64,000 nt of DNA. It comes from Paenacidovorax monticola (GTDB lineage: Bacteria > Pseudomonadota > Gammaproteobacteria > Burkholderiales > Burkholderiaceae_C). The notes under the pieces were generated by a model. The model had not been told where the DNA came from. It saw only the letters and a program-made list of their open reading frames with translations, and did not search any database. The position numbers were made by a program, and so were the translations under genes. Position 1 is the stretch's first letter. Each line of letters opens with the position of its first letter. Below are positions 49,252 through 58,522 of the stretch, one piece after another. The DNA lies in contig NZ_CP060790.1 of assembly GCF_014489595.1 (NCBI RefSeq), positions 2,356,001 through 2,420,000 of the forward strand. The letters run 5' to 3'.

Positions 49252-49854
49252 ATGTCCAGAATTCTTCTCGTCGGCGCCAGCGGCACCATCGGCCGCGCCG
49301 TGCACGCCCAGCTCTCGCCCCGCCACGAGGTCCTCACCGTGGGCCGCAGCAGCGGCATGCACCAGGCGGACTTCTCGCGCCCCGGCGCCCTGGATGCGCT
49401 GTTCGCCGCCGTGGGGCCGGTCGATGCCATCGTGAGCACGGCGGGCAACCTGCACTTCGGCCCGCTGGCTGACATGACCGCCGAGCAGTTCAACCAGGGC
49501 CTGCAGGACAAGCTGCTGGGCCAGGTGCGGCTGGTGCTCGAAGGCCAGCGCCACCTGCGCGACGGCGGCTCCATCACGCTGACCAGTGGCATTCTCTCCA
49601 CCGAGCCCATCCGCAACGGCGCCAACGCAACGGCGGTGAACGCGGCGATTGAGGGCTTCGTGGCCGCCGCCGCGATCGAGCTGCCGCGCGGCCTGCGCAT
49701 CAACGCCGTGAGCCCCACGGTGCTGACCGAATCCCTGGAAAGCTACGGACCGTTCTTCCCGGGCTTCGAGAGCGTGCCGGCCGCGCGCGTGGCGCTGGCC
49801 TACCAGCGCAGCGTGGAGGGCGCGCAGACCGGCCGCGTGTACCGCGTGCAGTGA
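49252..49854 (+). CDS. Short-chain dehydrogenase/reductase (short, 200 residues)
   Basis: 200 residues from MSRILLVGASGTIGRAVHAQ, AAGGA before the ATG. The NAD(P) motif GASGTIG is clear, as is LTSGILS and the NAAIEGFVAAAAIEL helix. The usual YxxxK pair is replaced: the segment reads NATAVNAAIEG, so Tyr and Lys are absent, as in the small SDR group that lacks the classic catalytic residues. Catalytic function is therefore uncertain. Confidence 0.87.
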   Translation: MSRILLVGASGTIGRAVHAQLSPRHEVLTVGRSSGMHQADFSRPGALDALFAAVGPVDAIVSTAGNLHFGPLADMTAEQFNQGLQDKLLGQVRLVLEGQRHLRDGGSITLTSGILSTEPIRNGANATAVNAAIEGFVAAAAIELPRGLRINAVSPTVLTESLESYGPFFPGFESVPAARVALAYQRSVEGAQTGRVYRVQ

Positions 49855-49870
49855 CCGGCACCAACGAAAA

Positions 49871-49920
49871 GAGCCGCCAGCGCCCATGCAGAAAGCGCTG
49901 ACAGCTCTTATTTCAGGAGC
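49871..49920 (-). repeat. Interspersed repeat, copy A
   Basis: Reverse strand reads AGAGCTGTCAGCGCTTTCTG then CATGGGCGCTGGCGGC. It aligns with copy B at 53608-53651 (AGCTG, CGCTT, TG-GCGCTGG and GGC all shared, same spacing). Repeats of this design are scattered in Comamonadaceae intergenic DNA. It lies between an SDR stop and a Bug receptor stop. Confidence 0.7.
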
Positions 49921-49946
49921 AATGGGGACCCTGCCTCGCTGCGGCC

Positions 49947-50945
49947 TCAGTCCACGCTGGCGCCCGACTCCTTGACCACCTTGCCCCACTTCACCGATTC
50001 CTTCTGGATGAAGGCGGCGAACTGCTCGGGCGTCTCGGCCACCACCTCGCCGCCCTGCTCGGCGATCTTCTTCTTCACGTCGGGCAGGTTCAGCACCTTG
50101 ACGATGGCCTTGTTGAGCTGGGCCACGACGGGCGCGGGCGTGCCGGCCGGCGCGAACAGGCCGAACCACGAGGTGGCCTCGTAGCCGGGCACGCCGGCCT
50201 CGGCGATGGTGGGCACATCGGGCAGCTCGGGCGAGCGCTTGGCCGTGGTCACGGCCAGCGGGCGCAGCTTGCCGCTGCGCACATGCTGGATGGCCGAGGG
50301 CATGTTGTCGAACATGATGCCGATCTGGTTGCCCAGCAGGTCGGTCACGGCCGGGGCGCTGCCCTTGTAGGGCACGTGCTGCATGTCCACCTTGGCCATG
50401 CTCTTGAACAGCTCGCCCGACAGGTGGATGGAGCTGCCGCTGCCCGACGAGCCGAAGTTGACCTTGCCCGGGTTGGCCTTGGCGTAGGCAATCAGCTCCT
50501 GCACCGTCTTGTACGGCTGGGCCGGGTTGGCCACGAGCAGGTTGGGCACGTTGGCCACGCGCGTGAGCGGCGCGAAGTCCTTGATCGGGTCGAAGGGCAT
50601 CTTCTTGTACAGCGCCGCGTTGATGGCGTGGGTGCCCACGGTGCCCATGAACAGCGTGTAGCCATCGGCCGGCGCGCGCGCCGCTGCCTGGCCGCCGATG
50701 TTGCCGCCCGCGCCCGCGCGGTTGTCCACGATCACGCTCTGGCCCAGCTCGGTGGTGAGCGCCTGGCCCACCACGCGCGCCAGGATGTCGGTGGTGCCGC
50801 CCGCCGAGAACGGCACGATGATGGTGATGGGCTTGCTCGGGAAGGCCTGCGCGGCGGCGCCCGTGGGCGCGAGGGCCATGGCCGCCAGGGCGGCACAGGC
50901 GCCGGCCAGGGCCAGGCGCCGCGAGATCACGCGGGAATGCGTCAT
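49947..50945 (-). CDS. Bug/TctC-family periplasmic solute receptor
   Basis: 332 residues. Signal peptide ends near TGAAAQA; then FPSKPITIIVPFSAGGTTD, the ligand-loop signature, GGNIGGQAAARAPADGYTLF and the ending SGASVD. It is intact. It follows the SDR-pcaF-pcaJ-pcaI genes on the same strand (53 bases after the SDR), so it may bind an aromatic-acid breakdown product for uptake or sensing. Confidence 0.93.
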   Translation of the reverse strand: MTHSRVISRRLALAGACAALAAMALAPTGAAAQAFPSKPITIIVPFSAGGTTDILARVVGQALTTELGQSVIVDNRAGAGGNIGGQAAARAPADGYTLFMGTVGTHAINAALYKKMPFDPIKDFAPLTRVANVPNLLVANPAQPYKTVQELIAYAKANPGKVNFGSSGSGSSIHLSGELFKSMAKVDMQHVPYKGSAPAVTDLLGNQIGIMFDNMPSAIQHVRSGKLRPLAVTTAKRSPELPDVPTIAEAGVPGYEATSWFGLFAPAGTPAPVVAQLNKAIVKVLNLPDVKKKIAEQGGEVVAETPEQFAAFIQKESVKWGKVVKESGASVD

Positions 50946-50998
50946 GTGGTTTGTCTCCAGGGTTTAGAAAGAGGAATAAAGCGGATGGGCGCGCACCC

Positions 50999-51730
50999 TC
51001 ACACGGGCGCCACGCCCAGCGTAGTGCCGCCGCACACGTAGAGCACCTGGCCCGTGACGAAGCCGTTCTCGGGCGCGAGGAAGAACAGCGTGGCGCGTGC
51101 CACGTCCTCGGGCGTGCCCATGCGGCCCACGGCGATGCTCTGGAGGATGCGCTCGGTCTGCGGCGCGCCCTCCGGGTTGCTCTGGCGGAACAGCTCGGTG
51201 GCGATGGGGCCCGGGCCGATCGCGTTCACGGTGATGCCGTCGCGGCCCAGTTCCATGGCCAGCGTGCGCGTCATGCCGATCATCCCGGCCTTGGTGGCCG
51301 AGTACACGACGCGCTCGCCCTTGCCCAGCGCGGCGCGCGAGGACATGTTCACGATGCGGCCCTGGCCGCTGGCGCGCAGCGTGGGCAGGAAGGCCTGCAC
51401 CAGCAGCATGGGCGCGCGCAGGTGCAGGCCCACCACGTCGTCGAGCTGCCGCGTGGTGGCCGTGTCGATGGTGCCGGGGCGCGTGGCGCCCGCGTTGTTC
51501 ACGAGCGCCGTCACGTTGTGCGCGGCGGCGATCTCCTGGGCCGCGCGGCGCGTGGCGGCCTCGTCGGTCAGGTCGGCCTGGTACGAGGTGAGCAGGGGGT
51601 GGCGCCACTCGGGCAGCGCGTAGTCGAGGTTGACCACGGCGCGCTCCTGCGCGAGCAGTGCCTCGGCGATGGCACGGCCGATGCCGTGGCTCGCGCCGGT
51701 GACGACGGTGACGGGAAGCTGCGTGCTCAT
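50999..51730 (-). CDS. Short-chain dehydrogenase/reductase (3-oxoacyl reductase-like)
   Basis: 243 residues from MSTQLPVTVV. TGASHGIGR (cofactor), NNAG, the catalytic Ser of NMSSRAALG, YSATKAG (Tyr and Lys) and PGPIATELF are all present, so it is a fully equipped classical SDR. The start overlaps the pcaF stop by 4 bases. Its reaction is unknown; reduction or oxidation of a hydroxyacyl intermediate near the thiolase is possible. Confidence 0.92.
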   Translation of the reverse strand: MSTQLPVTVVTGASHGIGRAIAEALLAQERAVVNLDYALPEWRHPLLTSYQADLTDEAATRRAAQEIAAAHNVTALVNNAGATRPGTIDTATTRQLDDVVGLHLRAPMLLVQAFLPTLRASGQGRIVNMSSRAALGKGERVVYSATKAGMIGMTRTLAMELGRDGITVNAIGPGPIATELFRQSNPEGAPQTERILQSIAVGRMGTPEDVARATLFFLAPENGFVTGQVLYVCGGTTLGVAPV

Positions 51731-52929
51731 ACGCGCTCCAGCACCACGGCAATGCCCTGGCCCACGCCGATGCACATGGTGGCCAGCGCGTAGCGGCCGC
51801 CCGTGGCGTGCAGGCGGTTCACGGCCGTGGTGGCCAGGCGCGCGCCGCTGGCACCCAGCGGATGGCCCAGCGCGATGGCGCCGCCCCAGGCGTTCACGCG
51901 CGCATCGTCGTCGGCCAGGCCCAGCAGGCGCAGCACCGCAAGGCCCTGGGCCGCGAAGGCCTCGTTGAGCTCGATCACGTCCATCTGCGCGAGCGTGAGG
52001 CCGGTCTGGGCCAGCACCTTCTGCGTGGCGGGCGCGGGACCGATGCCCATCACGCGCGGCGCCACGCCGGCCGTGGCCATGCCCACGATGCGGGCCTTGG
52101 GCGTGAGGTCGTACCGCGCGGCGGCGGCTTCATTGGCGAGCAACAGCGCGCAGGCGCCGTCGTTCACGCCGCTGGCGTTGCCGGCCGTCACCGTGCCATC
52201 GGGGCGCACCACGCCCTTGAGCTTGGCGAGCGCCTCGAGGCTGGTCTCGCGCGGGTGCTCGTCCTTGTCCACGACGATGGCATCGCCCTTCTTCTGCGCA
52301 ATGGTCACGGGCGTGATCTCGCGCGCCAGGTGGCCGGCCTTCTGCGCGGCCACGGCCTTGAGCTGGCTGGCCAGGGCCATGCGGTCCTGCGCCTCGCGCT
52401 CGATGTGGAAGTCGGTCGCCACGTTCTCGGCCGTCTCGGGCATGGAGTCCACGCCGTACTGCGCCTTCATGAGCTTGTTCACAAAGCGCCAGCCGATGGT
52501 CGTGTCGTACACCGCGTTGGCGCGCGAGAAGGCGCTCTCGGCCTTCGGCATCACGAAGGGCGCGCGGCTCATGCTCTCCACGCCGCCCGCGATCATGAGC
52601 TGGGCCTCGCCCGCCTTGATGGCGCGCGCGGCCGTGCCCACGGCGTCCAGGCCCGAGCCGCACAGGCGGTTGATCGTGGCACCGGGCACCTCCAGCGGCA
52701 GGCCCGCGAGCAGCGCGCTCATGCGCGCCACGTTGCGGTTGTCCTCGCCCGCCTGGTTGGCGCAGCCGTAGAGCACGTCGGCCACGGCGGCCCAGTCCAC
52801 GCCGGGGTTGCGCGCCATCAGCGCCTGGAGCGGAATGGCGCCCAGGTCGTCGGCACGCACGCTGGAGAGCGCGCCGCCGTAGCGCCCGAAGGGCGTGCGG
52901 GTGGCGTCGCAGATGAAGGCTTGGGTCAT
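51727..52929 (-). CDS. pcaF: 3-oxoadipyl-CoA thiolase
   Basis: 400 residues, the length of PcaF. The thiolase active sites are visible: Cys in NRLCGSGLDAVGTAARA (about 90), the NEAFAAQ His/Asn loop, GHPLGASGAR (His about 355) and the final Cys in MCIGVGQGIA (about 386). Next to pcaIJ and an IclR-type regulator, the enzyme most likely cleaves 3-oxoadipyl-CoA to succinyl-CoA and acetyl-CoA. A general acetyl-CoA acetyltransferase is less likely in this context. Confidence 0.92.
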   Translation of the reverse strand: MTQAFICDATRTPFGRYGGALSSVRADDLGAIPLQALMARNPGVDWAAVADVLYGCANQAGEDNRNVARMSALLAGLPLEVPGATINRLCGSGLDAVGTAARAIKAGEAQLMIAGGVESMSRAPFVMPKAESAFSRANAVYDTTIGWRFVNKLMKAQYGVDSMPETAENVATDFHIEREAQDRMALASQLKAVAAQKAGHLAREITPVTIAQKKGDAIVVDKDEHPRETSLEALAKLKGVVRPDGTVTAGNASGVNDGACALLLANEAAAARYDLTPKARIVGMATAGVAPRVMGIGPAPATQKVLAQTGLTLAQMDVIELNEAFAAQGLAVLRLLGLADDDARVNAWGGAIALGHPLGASGARLATTAVNRLHATGGRYALATMCIGVGQGIAVVLERV

Positions 52930-52978
52930 GGGTTTGTCTCCTCGGATCAGGGAATGCGGGTTCGGGCGGGAAAGGGAT

Positions 52979-53656
52979 TCAGGCGGGAAGGATGGGCAGG
53001 CCCACGAGGCGCTCCAGCTCGGCATGCGCGAGGCCCGGCACGGCGTCGACGAGGCGCAGGCCCTCGGGCGTGCAGGCCAGCGTGGCCAGGTCGGTGTAGA
53101 TGCGCTTGACGCAGGCGATGCCCGTGAGCGGGTAGGTGCAGCGCGGGACGATCTTGCTCGCGCCCTGCTTGGTCAGCAGGTCCATCATCACCCAGGTCTG
53201 CTTGGCGCCGATGGCCAGGTCCATCGCGCCGCCCACGGCGGGAATGGCGCCGCTCTCGCCCGTGCTCCAGTTGGCCAGGTCGCCCGTAGCGGACACCTGG
53301 AAGGCGCCCAGCACGCAGATGTCCAGGTGGCCGCCACGCATCATCGCGAAGCTGTCGGCATGGTGGAAGTAGGCGCCACCGGGCAGCAGCGTGACGGGCT
53401 GCTTGCCCGCGTTGATGAGGTCGTAGTCCTCGCCACCGGCGGCCGGTGCCGGGCCCATGCCGAGGATGCCGTTCTCGCTGTGCAGGATGACCTCGCGGCC
53501 CTCGGGAATGTGGTTGGCCACGAGCGTCGGCTGACCGATGCCCAGGTTCACGTAGGCGCCGTCGGGAATGTCCTGCGCCACGCGGCGGGCCAGTTCGTCC
53601 TTGCTTCGTTTTTGGTAGCTGCTCACGCTTGCTCCTTGTGCGCTGGGGGCGTTCAT
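52979..53656 (-). CDS. pcaJ: 3-oxoadipate CoA-transferase subunit B
   Basis: 225 residues. NLGIGQPTLVANHIP and HSENGILGMGP, where the Glu is the catalytic nucleophile of family I CoA-transferases. Its ATG overlaps the pcaI stop. Residues about 3-17 (NAPSAQGASVSSYQKR) coincide with an interspersed repeat (53608-53651), so this part of the N-terminus may be a late addition; the GTG of VSSYQKRSK is an alternative start. Confidence 0.92.
   Translation of the reverse strand: MNAPSAQGASVSSYQKRSKDELARRVAQDIPDGAYVNLGIGQPTLVANHIPEGREVILHSENGILGMGPAPAAGGEDYDLINAGKQPVTLLPGGAYFHHADSFAMMRGGHLDICVLGAFQVSATGDLANWSTGESGAIPAVGGAMDLAIGAKQTWVMMDLLTKQGASKIVPRCTYPLTGIACVKRIYTDLATLACTPEGLRLVDAVPGLAHAELERLVGLPILPA
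53608..53651 (+). repeat. Interspersed repeat, copy B, inside the pcaJ start
   Basis: Reads GGTAGCTGCTCACGCTTGCT then CCTTGTGCGCTGGGGGC; it lines up with copy A at 49871-49920 read on the opposite strand. Here it encodes codons 3 to about 17 of pcaJ on the other strand. Confidence 0.7.
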
Positions 53657-54354
53657 GCCATTTTCTTGATGCCGCCGGCCTGCGTGGCCACACGGTCGAT
53701 GCGCACCACGCGGCTCACATGGATGCCCGGGGTGACGATGGCTTCGGGGTCCAGCGCGCCCAGCTCCACCACCTCGTGCACCGTGGCGACGGTGTGCCGG
53801 GCGGCCATGGCCATCACGGGGCCGAAGTTGCGCGCCGACATGCGGTAGGTGAGATTGCCCCAGCGGTCGCCGCGCTCGGCCTTGATGAGCGCCACGTCGC
53901 CGTGGATGGGGTACTCGAGCACGTAGTGGCGGCCGTTGATCTCGCGTGTCTCCTTGCCCTGGGCCAGTTCGGTGCCATAGGCCGTGGGGCAGAAGAAGGC
54001 GCCGATGCCCGCGCCCGCCGCGCGCAGCCGCTCGGCCAGGTTGCCCTGGGGCACGAGTTCGAGCTCCAGCTGGCCGCTGCGGTACAGGCCGTCAAACACA
54101 TGGCTGTCCACCTGGCGCGGAAAGCTGCAGATGATCTTGCGCACGCGCCCCGCCTTGAGCAGCGCGGCCAGGCCCGTGTCGCCGTTGCCGGCGTTGTTGT
54201 TCACCACCGTGAGGTCGCGCGCGCCCTGGGCGATGAGGCCGTCGATGAGCTCGCCGGGAATGCCGGCCGTGCCGAAGCCGCCAATGAGCACCGTGGCGCC
54301 GTCCTGCACGCCGGCGAGGGCCTCGGCCACCGAGTCGGCCAGTTTGTTGATCAT
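53653..54354 (-). CDS. pcaI: 3-oxoadipate CoA-transferase subunit A
   Basis: 233 residues from MINKLADSVA. The CoA-binding motif GGFGTAGIPGELI (about 27-39) and SFPRQVDSHVF are standard for subunit A. Together with PcaJ it moves CoA from succinyl-CoA to 3-oxoadipate. First gene of the minus-strand pcaIJF operon; the divergent IclR regulator starts 91 bases away. Confidence 0.93.
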   Translation of the reverse strand: MINKLADSVAEALAGVQDGATVLIGGFGTAGIPGELIDGLIAQGARDLTVVNNNAGNGDTGLAALLKAGRVRKIICSFPRQVDSHVFDGLYRSGQLELELVPQGNLAERLRAAGAGIGAFFCPTAYGTELAQGKETREINGRHYVLEYPIHGDVALIKAERGDRWGNLTYRMSARNFGPVMAMAARHTVATVHEVVELGALDPEAIVTPGIHVSRVVRIDRVATQAGGIKKMA

Positions 54355-54392
54355 CGGTTGTCCTTCTGTCGATGCGTGGGATGGGTTGCAAA

Positions 54393-54420
54393 TTTGTTCG
54401 CATATAGAACAAATGTTCGC
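54393..54420. promoter_or_regulatory. Three-half-site operator of the PcaR/PcaU type
   Basis: TTTGTTC-N7-GAACAAA (54393-54413) is a perfect palindrome; TGTTCGC occurs both at 54395-54401 and 54414-54420, so a third half-site stands in direct orientation next to it. This palindrome-plus-direct-repeat layout is known for PobR/PcaU-type IclR operators between divergent pca genes. Confidence 0.75.
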
Positions 54421-54445
54421 TAAAAGAATTATACTCAGCGTCACC

Positions 54446-55246
54446 ATGAATGCCACCCCGACCGCCTCCGAGACTCCCAAGCCCAGCGACAGCTACGTGC
54501 AATCGTTCGCGCGCGGGCTGGACGTGATCCGCTCGTTCAGCGCGAGCGCGCCGGCCCAGACGCTCAGCGAAGTGGCCGCGCGCACGGGCCTCACGCGCGC
54601 CGGGGCGCGCCGCATCCTGCTCACGCTGCAGACGCTGGGCTATGTGCACAGCGACGGGCGGCTGTTCCAGCTCACCCCGCGCATCCTGGACCTGGGCTTT
54701 GCCTACCTCTCGTCGATGCCGATCTGGGACCTGGCCGAGCCCATGATGGAAACCCTGGTGGACCGCGTGCACGAGTCCTGCTCGGCCGCCGTGCTCGACG
54801 GGCTGGACGTGGTCTACGTGCTGCGCGTGCACACGCACAAGATCATGAGCACCAACCTCGGCGTGGGCTCGCGCCTGCCCGCGTTCTGGACTTCGATGGG
54901 CCGCGTGCTGCTGGCCGCGCTGCCCGAGGACGAGCTGCGCGCGCGCATGGCCACCCTGCCGCGCGAGCGCTACACGCGGCACACGGTGGTGGACGACGCG
55001 GGCCTGCTCGACCGCGTGGCCGAGGCCCGCGCGCAGGGCTGGTGCCTGGTGGACCAGGAGCTGGAGGAAGGCCTGATCTCGATCGCCGCGCCGCTGCGCA
55101 ACCGCGCGGGCCAGACGGTGGCCGCCCTCAACATCAGCGGACAGGCCAACCGCACGAGCGCGCAGGCCATGCAGGCGCAGTTCCTGCCCGTGTTGCTCGA
55201 CACCGCGCAGGCCATCTCGCGCACGCTGGGCACCCGCGGGCGCTGA
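54446..55246 (+). CDS. IclR family regulator (PcaR/PcaU-like)
   Basis: 266 residues. Winged helix [20 protein letters not shown] with [21 protein letters not shown], then the effector GAF-like domain with [20 protein letters not shown] and [12 protein letters not shown]. This is the subgroup that includes PcaR, PcaU and PobR, activators of protocatechuate or 4-hydroxybenzoate genes that respond to 3-oxoadipate or aromatic acids. It is divergent from pcaIJF, with the operator between, so control of that operon is near certain. Confidence 0.93.
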   Translation: MNATPTASETPKPSDSYVQSFARGLDVIRSFSASAPAQTLSEVAARTGLTRAGARRILLTLQTLGYVHSDGRLFQLTPRILDLGFAYLSSMPIWDLAEPMMETLVDRVHESCSAAVLDGLDVVYVLRVHTHKIMSTNLGVGSRLPAFWTSMGRVLLAALPEDELRARMATLPRERYTRHTVVDDAGLLDRVAEARAQGWCLVDQELEEGLISIAAPLRNRAGQTVAALNISGQANRTSAQAMQAQFLPVLLDTAQAISRTLGTRGR

Positions 55247-55452
55247 CGCGCCGGCGCCACACAAATGGCGCCGCATGCGCACTTTGCCGGATAATTCTCA
55301 GGGTTATCCCTTACTCGTTTCGATCTCCCCCCAAGGCCTGCAGCCTTGCGCGGCCCCTCCGCCTCACGCCCCTCACGCTGTTGAACGCCCGTGCCCGCCA
55401 CGGGCGCGCCCCGGCCGTTGGCACCTGGAAGCCGCGAACCGCACGACCCGCG

Positions 55453-57189
55453 ATGCAATCCTTCTACCACCTCAAAATCTCGACCAAACTGCTGCTGGCC
55501 TTCGTGGCCGTGCTGCTGCTCACCACCGTGCTCGGCGTCTTCTCCGTCGTGCAGCTCGGCCAGATCAACCAGGCCTCGACCGAGCTCGCCGAGCGCTGGA
55601 TGCCGTCGTCGCGCATCCTGCTCGACATCCGCGGCACCATGGCGCGCTACCGCGCGGGCGAACTGCAGCACATCCTGTCGGACAAGGAAGAGGAGATGGC
55701 CGCGTTCGAGAAGGCCGTGGACGGCCTCTGGGCGCAGGCGCAGACCGGCTACGCGGCCTATGCGCCCTACGCCGTGAGCGCCGAGGACAAGGCCGCCTAC
55801 CAGGAACTGGGCCAAATCTTCGAGCGCTACGCCAAGGAGCACGCCAACATCGTGGCGCTCTCGCGCGCCATGCGCAACGACGAGGCCAAGGCGCTGATCC
55901 AGGGCGAGTCGCTCAAGCTCAACCGCCGCATGGTCGAGATCATCGACCGGATGGTGAAGGCCAACCAGGACGGCGGCGACCGCGCCAACAAGGAAGCCGA
56001 CGAGCGCTACGACAGCGCCCGCGCCTGGGTCATCGGCCTGCTCGCCTGCAGCATCGTGCTGGGCCTGGCCTTCGCGCTCGCCATTGCGCGTATCGTGGCA
56101 CGCCCGCTGGCCGAAGCCGTGAAAGTGGCCCAGGCCGTGGCCGGCGGCGACCTCACCACGCGCATCGAGGCCACGACGCGTGACGAGACGGGGCAACTGC
56201 TGCAGGCCCTCAGGCACATGAATGACAGCCTGGTGCGGATCGTGGGTCAGGTGCGCCAGGGCACCGACTCGATCGCCACGGCCAGCGCGCAGATTGCCAC
56301 GGGCAACAACGACCTGTCCTCGCGCACCGAGCAGCAGGCCAGCTCGCTGGAGGAGACCGCCGCATCGATGGAGGAGCTGACCTCCACCGTCAAGCAGAAC
56401 GCCGACAACGCGCACCAGGCCAACCAACTCGCCGTGTCGGCCTCGGCCGTGGCCGTCAAGGGCGGTGACGTGGTCTCGCAGGTGGTGGACACCATGGGCG
56501 CCATCCACGCCTCGTCGCAGAAGATCGCCGACATCATCGGCGTGATCGACGGCATCGCATTTCAGACCAACATCCTGGCGCTGAACGCCGCCGTGGAAGC
56601 GGCCCGCGCGGGCGAGCAGGGCCGGGGCTTCGCCGTGGTGGCGGGCGAGGTGCGCACGCTCGCGCAGCGCAGTGCAGAGGCGGCGAAGGAGATCAAGGCC
56701 CTCATCGACGACTCGGCCGGCAAGGTCAGCGCGGGCTCGGCCCTGGTCACGCAGGCCGGCCAGACCATGCAGGAGATCGTGGGCAGCGTGCAGCGCGTGA
56801 CCGACATCATGGGCGAGATCACCGCCGCGAGCCAGGAGCAGACGGCCGGCATCGAGCAGATCAACCAGGCCATCGTGCAGATGGACCAGGTCACGCAGCA
56901 GAACGCCGCCCTCGTCGAAGAGGCCGCCGCCGCGGCCCAGTCGCTGCAGGAGCAGGCCGACGGCCTGCAGCAGGCCGTGAGCGTGTTCAAGCTGGGCCGC
57001 GAACTGCAGTTCGCGCAGGCCGTGCCAGCCGCCAAGGCCCGGCCAGCCCCCGCTGCGGCGCCCCTGGGCGCGCGCGCACCGATCGCCGCGCGCAAGCCGG
57101 TGGCGAACGCCGCCCGCCCCGCGCTCGCCGCGGCCCCGGCACCCAAGGCCGCGGTTTCCGCGAACGCGGACGATTGGGAATCGTTCTGA
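55453..57189 (+). CDS. Methyl-accepting chemotaxis protein with C-terminal tether
   Basis: 578 residues. Membrane helix 1 (about 12-32), a four-helix-bundle periplasmic domain (about 40-180), membrane helix 2 (about 195-215), HAMP (about 215-270, [18 protein letters not shown]) and the signalling hairpin with [20 protein letters not shown]. The last residues are DDWESF, an xWxxF pentapeptide like the NWETF that tethers CheR and CheB in E. coli receptors. The ligand is unknown. Confidence 0.94.
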   Translation: MQSFYHLKISTKLLLAFVAVLLLTTVLGVFSVVQLGQINQASTELAERWMPSSRILLDIRGTMARYRAGELQHILSDKEEEMAAFEKAVDGLWAQAQTGYAAYAPYAVSAEDKAAYQELGQIFERYAKEHANIVALSRAMRNDEAKALIQGESLKLNRRMVEIIDRMVKANQDGGDRANKEADERYDSARAWVIGLLACSIVLGLAFALAIARIVARPLAEAVKVAQAVAGGDLTTRIEATTRDETGQLLQALRHMNDSLVRIVGQVRQGTDSIATASAQIATGNNDLSSRTEQQASSLEETAASMEELTSTVKQNADNAHQANQLAVSASAVAVKGGDVVSQVVDTMGAIHASSQKIADIIGVIDGIAFQTNILALNAAVEAARAGEQGRGFAVVAGEVRTLAQRSAEAAKEIKALIDDSAGKVSAGSALVTQAGQTMQEIVGSVQRVTDIMGEITAASQEQTAGIEQINQAIVQMDQVTQQNAALVEEAAAAAQSLQEQADGLQQAVSVFKLGRELQFAQAVPAAKARPAPAAAPLGARAPIAARKPVANAARPALAAAPAPKAAVSANADDWESF

Positions 57190-57241
57190 GCCAAGACCCG
57201 TGGAGCGCCCCGCTCCCAGGGGGCGTGCTACGCTGACCGCC

Positions 57242-57676
57242 ATGTTCAACCCCACCCAAGCCGATGTGCGGCGCTTCTTCTGCGCCGTGCACGCCAAGAC
57301 CCAGGCCGGCCAGCCCATGGAGGCCATCGAGACGCTGGCCAGCCTCTGGATCGCCGAGCACCCCGAGTACCACGCCGACCTGGCCGATGTGGATGCCGCG
57401 CTCGCGCGCAACTACGACGAGACACCGGGGCAGACCAACCCGTTCCTGCACCTGTCCATGCACCTGTCGATCAGCGAGCAATGCAGCATCGACCAGCCGC
57501 GCGGCATCCGCCAGGCCGTGGAGCTGCTGTCCAAGCGGCTCGACTCCCTGCACGACGCCCACCATGCCGCGATGGACTGCATGGGCCAGATGCTGTGGGA
57601 AAGCCAGCGCGCCGGCCGCCCGCCCGATGGCGAGGCCTACATCGCCTGCGTGCAGCGGCGCGCCACGCGGGACTGA
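57242..57676 (+). CDS. DUF1841 family protein
   Basis: 144 residues from MFNPTQADVRRFFCAVHAKT. Conserved segments LASLWIAEHPEYHADLAD and NPFLHLSMHLSISEQCSIDQ, with PRGIRQ, are characteristic of DUF1841, a cytoplasmic all-helical family of unknown role in betaproteobacteria. Followed by a strong terminator. Confidence 0.88.
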   Translation: MFNPTQADVRRFFCAVHAKTQAGQPMEAIETLASLWIAEHPEYHADLADVDAALARNYDETPGQTNPFLHLSMHLSISEQCSIDQPRGIRQAVELLSKRLDSLHDAHHAAMDCMGQMLWESQRAGRPPDGEAYIACVQRRATRD

Positions 57677-57697
57677 CGCGCCCCGCCATCCACGCGG

Positions 57698-57737
57698 CCA
57701 ACAAAAAGGCCCGCGACTGCGGGCCTTTTTTAGTTGG
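57698..57737. terminator. Bidirectional rho-independent terminator
   Basis: AAAAAGGCCCGC (57703-57714) and GCGGGCCTTTTT (57719-57730) with loop GACT; outer CCAAC/GTTGG arms extend it. It separates the convergent DUF1841 and cytochrome c4 genes and can serve both strands. Confidence 0.9.
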
Positions 57738-57750
57738 GAAGTTCCGTCGC

Positions 57751-58416
57751 TCAGCGGAAGCGCGATTGCGGCACCGTGTGCAGGTCGCCGTCGAGCGAGC
57801 TGATGTAGCCGGCCAGGGACTTCAGCTCGGCATTGGTGAACTGCTTGGCCACGCCGGCCATCACGCCGTTGGAGCGGCCCACGTTCACGTTCTTGCCGTC
57901 GGCCTTGTACGACTTGAGCGCGACGAACAGGTAGTCCGCATGCTGGCCCGCGATCTTGGGGTACGCGGGGTCGATGGGCTTGGCGAAGTTGTCGCCGTGG
58001 CAGGACACGCAGGCGCCCTTTTGCAGCAGGGCGGCCACTTGCACGCTGGGCTCGCGCGCGGGCTTGGCGGGCAGCTCTGCGCCGGTCTTGCCGTGTTGTT
58101 CATAGTAGGCCGCCACGTCGGCGATGTCCTGCTCGGACAGCGAGTCGGCAATGCCGCGCATGGTGGGGTGCTTGCGCTCGCCCTTCTTGTAGGCGTCGAG
58201 CGCCGAGGCGATGTACTTGGCGCCCTGGCCCGAGATCATCGGCACCTTGTGAACTTCGGGAAAGCTGGCCTGGTAGCCCGGAATGCCATGGCAGCCGATG
58301 CACATGGCGATCTTCTTCTCACCGGCCTGGACGTCTCCCTTGACTTCCTGGGCTTGGGACAGGGCCGTCACGGAAGCGACAGCCAGGGCAAATATCGTGG
58401 TCAACGTCTTGTTCAT
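57751..58416 (-). CDS. Cytochrome c4-like di-heme periplasmic protein
   Basis: 221 residues. Signal peptide MNKTLTTIFALAVASVTALS, then two c-type heme sites, CIGCH (about 40) and CVSCH (about 136), each followed by a Met-bearing loop (HPTMRGIADSL; GVMAGVAKQF). Two similar domains in tandem are the c4 pattern. It carries electrons from the bc1 complex to terminal oxidases such as the ctaCDE enzyme of this window. Confidence 0.92.
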   Translation of the reverse strand: MNKTLTTIFALAVASVTALSQAQEVKGDVQAGEKKIAMCIGCHGIPGYQASFPEVHKVPMISGQGAKYIASALDAYKKGERKHPTMRGIADSLSEQDIADVAAYYEQHGKTGAELPAKPAREPSVQVAALLQKGACVSCHGDNFAKPIDPAYPKIAGQHADYLFVALKSYKADGKNVNVGRSNGVMAGVAKQFTNAELKSLAGYISSLDGDLHTVPQSRFR

Positions 58417-58522
58417 TTTGCGCGCACAATCCTGTGGAAGTTCAGCTTGGGGCTCCGGTCAGCGGGCGATTATAGCCAGCGCCTGTCAAGCCCATTCATC
58501 AACGATTCGGTGTTTTAGGCCC

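Noticed and set aside
55261..55294. Sigma-28 (FliA) promoter before the chemoreceptor: GCCGGATAA at 55286
   Set aside because: The -10-like part has an extra G and no TAAA lies at the required spacing (the nearest CAAA is about 20 bases away instead of 15).
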